Shown here: piece after piece, positions 14,916 to 18,914 of the stretch
Numbering within the stretch: position 1 is the stretch's first letter
Layout of the letters: each line of letters begins with the position of its first letter
Assembly (NCBI GenBank): GCA_016199605.1
Contig: JACQGJ010000137.1
Location: forward strand, 1-18,914
Reading direction: 5' to 3'
Length of the DNA stretch: 18,914 nt
From: Armatimonadota bacterium
GTDB taxonomy: Bacteria > Armatimonadota > Abditibacteriia > CG2-30-59-28
Made by a program: the position numbers and the translations under genes
Notes under the pieces: generated by a model
What the model was told of the DNA's origin: nothing
Database searches by the model: none
What the model saw: only the letters and a program-made list of their open reading frames with translations

Positions 14916-16655
14916 TTAGCGATAGCCTCCCTGTTCCTGATTCCACCTCAGCCAACCGTCTCTTTCGATCCATTGCCTGTCGAAAAGCCTGGGCTTGAGG
15001 ATCCCTCTTCCCTTGGCCGCGAGCCGCGGGACTGCCATGTCTCCCGGTTGAGCCTCCATCGTCGGGTTCTTCTTCATCCAGCGGGCAACACACCTGTCCT
15101 TCTGCACCTCGGTGATCGCAATCATTCCCGCCATCTTGTTGCCCATCGGTCGATTCGTGGAAGGGTCCATCCAGCGGGCACCTTGCTTGATCAACATGCG
15201 GGTCTCGCCAACCTTGATACCCCGGTCTGCGCCTCCTTTGAGGGTGATTCTGTCCCGATCCACCTGGAGGACGGGCAGGACCTGTGGCATGGATCGCGCG
15301 ATTGTCTCCGCCAGCCTCTCAACAGTTGATTGAAAGGCCGCTTTGTTCCCACGTTTTTCCGGCGAAAGGCGAATTCGCCGGGAGAGCAGGTTGGCCCCCG
15401 AGTCGCTGAGAACGCACTGAACACCAAGAAACAAATCACCCCGTCCCTGCCGACTGGCCTCCGGCCCTTGGCGGGTCGACGGTGAAGGCTTTCCTCCACC
15501 TCGACGAGGGTCGGGTTTGCCGCCGAAGCCGAAAGCGTTGGGGGAAGAGCCGCGGCTCTTCCGGCCCTCACTGGCAGCAATGCCGGTATCCCTCCCGCGC
15601 GCGGAAGAATCGTCCGCCCCCTCGGAAAGCTTCCGGGGTAGCTGGTTGTCCTTTATCCCTCCAAGGATAACCGCATCCCAACCCGCTTGCCGGGCCAGTG
15701 CGGCAAAAGCGTGGGAGTGGAAGTAATCCCGGGTCGGTGCCTTGAGGGCTTCGAGCCTTTTCCGCGCCTCAGGAGGGGGGACAACCTTGAAGCGTCCGCG
15801 AGCCGACTTCTCCAGGCTACGGGCGAAGTAAGAGGCCAGGATCTCACCTGCGTTGGAACCGAGGCCCGGATACCGGGCTGGTTGCAGCGCGATCCGGAAA
15901 GGTAGAACAGCCACTGTCTCAATGGATCGGTTGAGGCGCCTCTCCAACATGCGAGAGTTCCCCACGGTGATGCTCTCATTGGGTCCGACGTTGAGTGAGT
16001 AAGGAGTGGTTTCAGGAGTGGCCACCTTCTCGCCCTCCTCTTCGCGGGCGGACATCTCCTCGGCGAGATCCGTGACGACCACCTCGCCCTCAAGGACGCC
16101 GATGTGGGTCCCCTGCTCCTCCATCCCCCCTTCCTCTTCAGACATACCCTCGTTGGCGACTCCGTCCACATCCACAAAGAACTCGGTCCCCCGGACCGCC
16201 GCCACTGCCGACGGAGTAGACACCTCGAATTTCGAAGTTGGGGTGACGACCTTCTTAATGCTCGACCAGACTCGTCCCAGCCAGACCTGCAATCCGACGA
16301 CTCCTCCGCTCTTTTCTTCGAAATCCACCTGGCTGTTTTCTTCGACCCGCAAAATGCCGCCGATAGTCATCGTGATCTCCATACGGCAATTGTCACCCGT
16401 GACCGCCCTGTCGCCGCAGTAGACCGTCATGCCGTTCGAGACGCTCAGCCACGGCCCGCTGGCGCCGCGCTGGACTTTGGCCGATCCGGTGAGCTTCGAC
16501 ACCTTACCAAAGGTGCTTGCAGCCCAACAGGTCTGGTGCCCGACATGCGCGCTTATGAGGAGCGTCGAAAGCAGGAGAACTCTCCGGAAGTCTCCAGACC
16601 TCCAAGGTGCGATTCGTTTCCAGTTGGGTGTATTGCTACTACAGTTACTGGGCAT
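14916..16655 (-). CDS. Secreted FecR-domain protein with a CsgG/LpoB-like domain and FlgT-C-like tail
   Basis: From ATG 16655 the protein has 579 residues. A signal peptide covers residues 1-47 (hydrophobic VLLLSTLLISAH, cleavage near CWAA). Residues about 48-220 are a FecR domain with GDRAVTGDNCRMEITM, VEENSQVDFEEK and the hallmark STPSAVAAVRGTEFFV, then VLEGEVVV. Residues from about 240 (ETVAVLPFRIALQP, then WDAVILGGI) resemble the alpha/beta fold of CsgG, LpoB or TolB N-termini. That fold is interrupted by a low-complexity Gly/Ser/Arg/Pro stretch (about 340-400) before DLFLGVQCVLSDSGANLLSR. The end (GGADRGIKVGETRML) resembles flagellar FlgT C-domains. No sigma factor or TonB receptor gene adjoins it, so it is not an iron-signalling FecR. 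A strong site, AAAGGAGG, lies 8 nt before ATG 16655; an in-frame TTG at 16658 is the alternative. The role is probably in the envelope but unknown. Confidence 0.82.
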   Translation of the reverse strand: MPSNCSSNTPNWKRIAPWRSGDFRRVLLLSTLLISAHVGHQTCWAASTFGKVSKLTGSAKVQRGASGPWLSVSNGMTVYCGDRAVTGDNCRMEITMTIGGILRVEENSQVDFEEKSGGVVGLQVWLGRVWSSIKKVVTPTSKFEVSTPSAVAAVRGTEFFVDVDGVANEGMSEEEGGMEEQGTHIGVLEGEVVVTDLAEEMSAREEEGEKVATPETTPYSLNVGPNESITVGNSRMLERRLNRSIETVAVLPFRIALQPARYPGLGSNAGEILASYFARSLEKSARGRFKVVPPPEARKRLEALKAPTRDYFHSHAFAALARQAGWDAVILGGIKDNQLPRKLSEGADDSSARGRDTGIAASEGRKSRGSSPNAFGFGGKPDPRRGGGKPSPSTRQGPEASRQGRGDLFLGVQCVLSDSGANLLSRRIRLSPEKRGNKAAFQSTVERLAETIARSMPQVLPVLQVDRDRITLKGGADRGIKVGETRMLIKQGARWMDPSTNRPMGNKMAGMIAITEVQKDRCVARWMKKNPTMEAQPGDMAVPRLAAKGRGILKPRLFDRQWIERDGWLRWNQEQGGYR

Positions 16656-16761
16656 CAAGATTGCCTCCTTTGAGACCGCAAGGTAGTATTTTCATCGCAT
16701 CATGCCACAAGAGACGCCTGCGAATGAGGCGGAGTTCACAGCGCAGCCGATCCCGCTTCCT

Positions 16762-17892
16762 TCACATGGCCGGCTGCGGGACCTCGGAGCGCTGTCTGGC
16801 GCCCGTGCGTGTGGTTCCCTCGGACTTGACTTCCGGCAGGGCGGGCATTCTGCTGATGGCGATAAGCTCCTTTTGGGTAAGGTTGCTTCGGTGAAGGCGG
16901 CCATCGACGTAGGCCGTCGGAACCGCTTTGACACCGAGGAAAGCCGCGGTGCTGGTATCGCGCACCACCCGGTCTCGCACGGCGCTTTTCTTCATGTCTT
17001 TCCTGAAACGGTCGAGATCAAGTCCGAGTTCCCGAGCATAGGACTCGAGCTCCTCCTGGCTGAACTTCGGTCGATTCTTGAAAAGCAGGTCTGCCATCTC
17101 GAAGAACCTGCCCTGGACAGCGGCCGCCTCTGCGGCGAGGGAGGCCTCCCAACTGCGCTTGTGCATGCGCAAAGGCTGGTGACGGTACACCCACCGCACG
17201 TTGTGGGGCGCCTCACGCATAAACCGGCGTACGGTCTTATACTGGACCTCGCAATTCGGGCAACCGAAATCCGAGAACTCCACGATGGTGTGGCGGGCTT
17301 TGGGATCGCCCAGGGCATGGCTCCCGGAGGCGATGAGTTGCGATAGGGAAACGGTTCCCTGTGCCGGCTGCACTTTCGACTTCAGCACCACCACGCCCCG
17401 ATAGGAGGTGAAGGCTGACACGGTCAGGAGGACCATGATGAACTTGCGGTCGCGCAAGTAGCCGGTCAGGGCCGGGTTTCGTTCAACTTCGTCCCGCTTC
17501 CGAACCTGCGTCATCACCGGAACGAGCAACAGGCAAAGTCCAGCAGAGACAAGGCACCAGAGACAGTAGGAGTACAGGACAAAGGCTTCGACGTAGGTGA
17601 GTCCGAGGGATATGACCGCGGCGGCCCAGGTCAGACCGAGGGAGAAAGAAACCAGCCGGGAGTTGCGGCCAACCACCCACTCCCACAGGATGAGAACGGT
17701 CAACGTGAGGTAGTAAACACACCCGAACATCGCCGTGGGAATCGAACCGACCTGGGCGTACGCGCTTTGCTGGACTTCGTCGCATCCGCTTCCCGAGCAA
17801 ACCGCCGTGAGTCCGAGCCAGTGCGCAAGAGCGAGATAGCCGCTCACAAGGAGTCCGGCAAGGCTCAGGAGAAGTGCAACTTTCCGTATCAT
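16762..17892 (-). CDS. VKOR-DsbA fusion: membrane disulfide-bond-forming oxidoreductase
   Basis: The 376-residue protein starts MIRKVALLLSLAG. Residues 1-170 are a vitamin K epoxide reductase domain with several membrane helices, the loop pair Cys32/Cys37 (CSGSGCDEVQQS), Ser43 and the active-site Cys110-Leu-Trp-Cys113. A further helix leads to a DsbA-like thioredoxin domain (residues about 200-350) with Cys211-Pro-Asn-Cys214 (DFGCPNCEVQ) and a cis-Pro loop (VKAVPTAYV). VKOR domains re-oxidise the DsbA partner with quinone; the fusion replaces separate DsbA and DsbB (family knowledge). The catalytic domain should face the periplasm or outside. ATG 17892 has GGAGG 4 nt upstream; a longer in-frame start at 17922 adds ten residues. 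It begins 26 bp after the small upstream gene, suggesting an operon. The 106-bp gap 16656-16761 to the FecR gene holds no convincing promoter and no gene. The 25-residue polar tail (TRTGARQRSEVPQ) is unusual. Confidence 0.93.
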   Translation of the reverse strand: MIRKVALLLSLAGLLVSGYLALAHWLGLTAVCSGSGCDEVQQSAYAQVGSIPTAMFGCVYYLTLTVLILWEWVVGRNSRLVSFSLGLTWAAAVISLGLTYVEAFVLYSYCLWCLVSAGLCLLLVPVMTQVRKRDEVERNPALTGYLRDRKFIMVLLTVSAFTSYRGVVVLKSKVQPAQGTVSLSQLIASGSHALGDPKARHTIVEFSDFGCPNCEVQYKTVRRFMREAPHNVRWVYRHQPLRMHKRSWEASLAAEAAAVQGRFFEMADLLFKNRPKFSQEELESYARELGLDLDRFRKDMKKSAVRDRVVRDTSTAAFLGVKAVPTAYVDGRLHRSNLTQKELIAISRMPALPEVKSEGTTRTGARQRSEVPQPAM

Positions 17893-17918
17893 CTTCCCTC
17901 CGGCCTCCGCGCAAGGAC

Positions 17919-18137
17919 TCAAGGCGTCTCCTTGGCGAAAAGCGCTCGAACCTGGTCTGCCATCTCGGCTTTCCGGTCCTTCTTCTGTCGCAGAGAGTCC
18001 AGATCGGCCAAGTCAACGTAGATCTTGTGAACTCCCTCAAGATCGACCCCGTTGATGTTCAGCACCAGCCAGCCCTTCTCGGAGGTGTCGCCTTTGTGAG
18101 ATTGTGTGAATTCAATCCGGTCTTTGGGAAAGTCCAT
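17919..18137 (-). CDS. Small hypothetical protein (72 aa) upstream of VKOR-DsbA
   Basis: From ATG 18137 the protein (MDFPKDRIEFTQSHKGD...) is 72 residues, acidic and basic in turn, with no signal peptide, membrane segment or cysteine. It shows a possible beta hairpin (KGWLVLNINGVDLEGVHKIYV) and a charged C-terminal helix (LDSLRQKKDRKAEMADQVRAL). I do not recognise a family. GGGGA lies 7 nt before ATG 18137; a longer in-frame TTG at 18197 would begin inside the promoter I predict. The stop lies 26 bp before the VKOR-DsbA start, so the two are probably co-transcribed. A minus-strand promoter (18169-18197) sits just before it. Confidence 0.6.
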   Translation of the reverse strand: MDFPKDRIEFTQSHKGDTSEKGWLVLNINGVDLEGVHKIYVDLADLDSLRQKKDRKAEMADQVRALFAKETP

Positions 18138-18168
18138 GATTGTCCCCAAGGTTGCAACTTTGACTGGC

Positions 18169-18197
18169 AGTTTACACGAAAAGCCCAATTCCCTCAA
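18169..18197 (-). promoter_or_regulatory. Candidate promoter for the small gene/VKOR-DsbA operon
   Basis: On the minus strand TTGAGG (18197-18192) and TAAACT (18174-18169) are separated by 17 bp, matching 4 of 6 consensus bases each. The -35 abuts the end of the palindromic element at 18199. The leader to ATG 18137 would be about 25 nt. Confidence 0.35.
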
Positions 18198-18198
18198 C

Positions 18199-18326
18199 TA
18201 TACTCATTAAGCAGGAGAATCCCCTGTTGTGAGACAGTTGCACTGTCGAACCCGGCCGTCGGATTAGGTTCGACAGTGCAACTGTCTCACAACAGAATAG
18301 GTGGGTTTGCGAATTTAACGAGCATA
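18199..18326. repeat. Palindromic element, family 1 copy B (128 bp)
   Basis: The ends are TATACTCATTAA (18199-18210) and TTAACGAGCATA (18315-18326), which are near-perfect inverted repeats. The central arms 18224-18252 and 18267-18295 form a perfect 29-bp inverted repeat with a 14-nt loop (18253-18266). Shared with the copy at 5108-5268 are the ends, the spacer GAGAATCCCC, the arm base TGTTGTGAGACAGTTG, the loop-proximal GTCGAACC and the loop length. The middle of each arm differs: copy A carries 17 extra bp. The stretch 18138-18486, between two divergent genes, holds this element, both promoters and the hairpin at 18401; no gene was seen in it. Confidence 0.9.
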
Positions 18327-18341
18327 ACCGGGAACAAGCCA

Positions 18342-18371
18342 TTGTCGAGCTTATCAGGCCGATGCTATAAT
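18342..18371 (+). promoter_or_regulatory. Extended -10 promoter for jag/khpB
   Basis: TTGTCG (18342-18347, 4 of 6) is followed after 18 bp by a perfect TATAAT (18366-18371) with an upstream TG (TGCTATAAT). A start near 18378 would give a leader of about 109 nt that contains the hairpin at 18401-18431. The promoter lies 15 bp beyond the end of the palindromic element. Confidence 0.6.
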
Positions 18372-18400
18372 ACGACCCGCATTGAAGATAGCGAACGTGC

Positions 18401-18431
18401 CCATTGCCCCCGAGCGTCGCGGGGGCAATGG
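18401..18431 (+). promoter_or_regulatory. Perfect 12-bp GC-rich hairpin in the jag/khpB leader
   Basis: CCATTGCCCCCG (18401-18412) and CGGGGGCAATGG (18420-18431) pair perfectly around a 7-nt loop. No T-run follows, so it is more likely an RNA stability or regulatory element than a terminator. A tiny reading frame (ATG GAA ACG ATC TGA, 18449-18463) with AAGGTGAGG before it lies between the hairpin and the gene start. Confidence 0.6.
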
Positions 18432-18486
18432 CAATCTCAAGGTGAGGCATGGAAACGATCTGAGTTTGCCGAGCGAAGGAGCGAGC

Positions 18487-18914
18487 ATGGATTCGGTTGA
18501 TCAAACTGCAAAAACGGTAGACGAGGCCGTAGCGTTGGCCTTGGAGAAGTTGGACACGACTCGCAATGGGGTCGAGGTCGCGATATTGGAGGTCACGAGG
18601 AAAAGCGGACTCCTGGGATTCCTGGGACAGCCCTCGGCGACGGTGAGAGTGACCCGCAAGAGGCAGCCCCCCGCAGAACCTCCGGCTGCCGCAGCCGTTG
18701 CTGTGGAATCTTCCCAGCCGACGGAGGAGCCCCAACCGACGGTCGAGGAATGGGCCCCTGCGTCAGCGGATTCTGACTACGCTCCGATTACCGAAGGGGA
18801 GGTGGCGTCGGAGGGCGAGACCGATCAGATAACCGAAGGCCCCGGTCAGGAAGCCTCTGAGTTGGCGGAACAAGCGCGGTCCCTGGTTCAAGAAATTGTT
18901 GTGAAGATGGACCT
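18487..18914 (+). CDS. jag: Jag/KhpB RNA-binding protein, N-terminal part (3' end outside window)
   Basis: The frame from ATG 18487 stays open to the right edge (142 codons). Residues about 7-60 are a Jag-N domain: AKTVDEAVALALEKL, then VEVAILEVTRKSGLLGFLG and a closing VRVTRK strand. Residues 60-125 are a long acidic, proline- and alanine-rich linker. The last residues, ARSLVQEIVVKMDL, match the start of the first KH domain, so KH and R3H domains should follow outside the window. Jag/KhpB binds RNA and affects cell envelope growth and division (family knowledge). AAGGAG lies 5 nt before ATG; an in-frame GTG at 18442 is less likely. In many bacteria jag follows yidC; here it has its own promoter and leader hairpin. 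The linker is longer than in many homologues. Confidence 0.85.
   Translation, partial: MDSVDQTAKTVDEAVALALEKLDTTRNGVEVAILEVTRKSGLLGFLGQPSATVRVTRKRQPPAEPPAAAAVAVESSQPTEEPQPTVEEWAPASADSDYAPITEGEVASEGETDQITEGPGQEASELAEQARSLVQEIVVKMD

Noticed and set aside
14870..14991. 11-bp inverted repeat CAGGCTTTTCG / CGAAAAGCCTG, 100 bp apart, at the HD-FecR convergent junction
   Set aside because: It is short and one arm codes for the conserved end of the FecR protein (PRLFDRQ); no evidence it is a terminator or mobile end.
14320..15093. Minus-strand open frame of 257 codons crossing two genes
   Set aside because: It overlaps the HD hydrolase on the other strand and the FecR gene in another frame; no domain is visible.
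17874..18500. Plus-strand open frame of 208 codons ending near the jag start
   Set aside because: It runs through the palindromic element, both promoters and the small gene; the peptide has no known motif and its YSLSRRIPCCETV part merely comes from the repeat.
1..18914. CRISPR arrays, tRNA or rRNA genes, insertion sequences with transposase
   Set aside because: No evenly spaced direct repeats, no complete cloverleaf and no transposase frame were seen; GGTTCGAC at the repeats is only a T-arm fragment.

Overview
The window is GC-rich, densely coding bacterial DNA. It carries a bacterial-type homodimeric glycyl-tRNA synthetase, a Jag/KhpB start, an HD-GYP regulator, Shine-Dalgarno sites close to AGGAGG and sigma70-like promoters. 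The mix resembles environmental genomes of poorly cultured phyla: secreted polysaccharide enzymes, a Gfo/Idh/MocA plus enolase-superfamily sugar cluster, FecR and VKOR-DsbA envelope proteins, and HEAT-repeat proteins. Armatimonadota or a relative is a plausible guess, but nothing here proves the taxon.

Layout. From 1 to 12.8 kb every gene is on the minus strand. Read in transcription order, these are an HD-GYP response regulator (12791 to 11697), then a sugar-acid cluster with its own predicted promoter: a mandelate-racemase-type dehydratase, a Gfo/Idh/MocA oxidoreductase and an NAD-dependent epimerase (11473 to 8021). A HEAT-repeat protein, a thioredoxin-type arsenate reductase, a two-domain alpha/beta hydrolase (carbohydrate esterase-like) and a secreted glycoside hydrolase-like protein follow. 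The last two overlap by ATGA, and the final gene runs off the left edge. From 12.9 to 14.9 kb, glycyl-tRNA synthetase and an HD-domain hydrolase are on the plus strand, also joined by an ATGA overlap. From 14.9 to 18.1 kb the minus strand carries a FecR-domain envelope protein, a VKOR-DsbA fusion and a small unknown protein. At the right edge jag/khpB starts on the plus strand from its own extended -10 promoter.

How the genes fit together. The hydrolase/glycoside hydrolase pair looks like a secreted system for removing side groups from a polysaccharide and cutting it. The dehydratase/oxidoreductase/epimerase cluster could process the released uronic or aldonic acids in the cytoplasm. The FecR protein, VKOR-DsbA and the small protein belong to the envelope or disulfide-bond compartment. 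The glyS-HD pair is housekeeping.

The least explained content is non-coding. Two related palindromic elements (5108-5268 and 18199-18326) share 12-bp TATACTCRTTAA-type ends, a perfect central stem and a 14-nt loop. An unrelated element (5920-6081) has the same plan: 12-bp ends GTGTGCATTTTC around a 26-bp perfect central palindrome. The 5108-5268 copy lies inside the open frame at the N-terminus of the esterase-like gene. No tRNA, rRNA, CRISPR array or transposase gene was seen.
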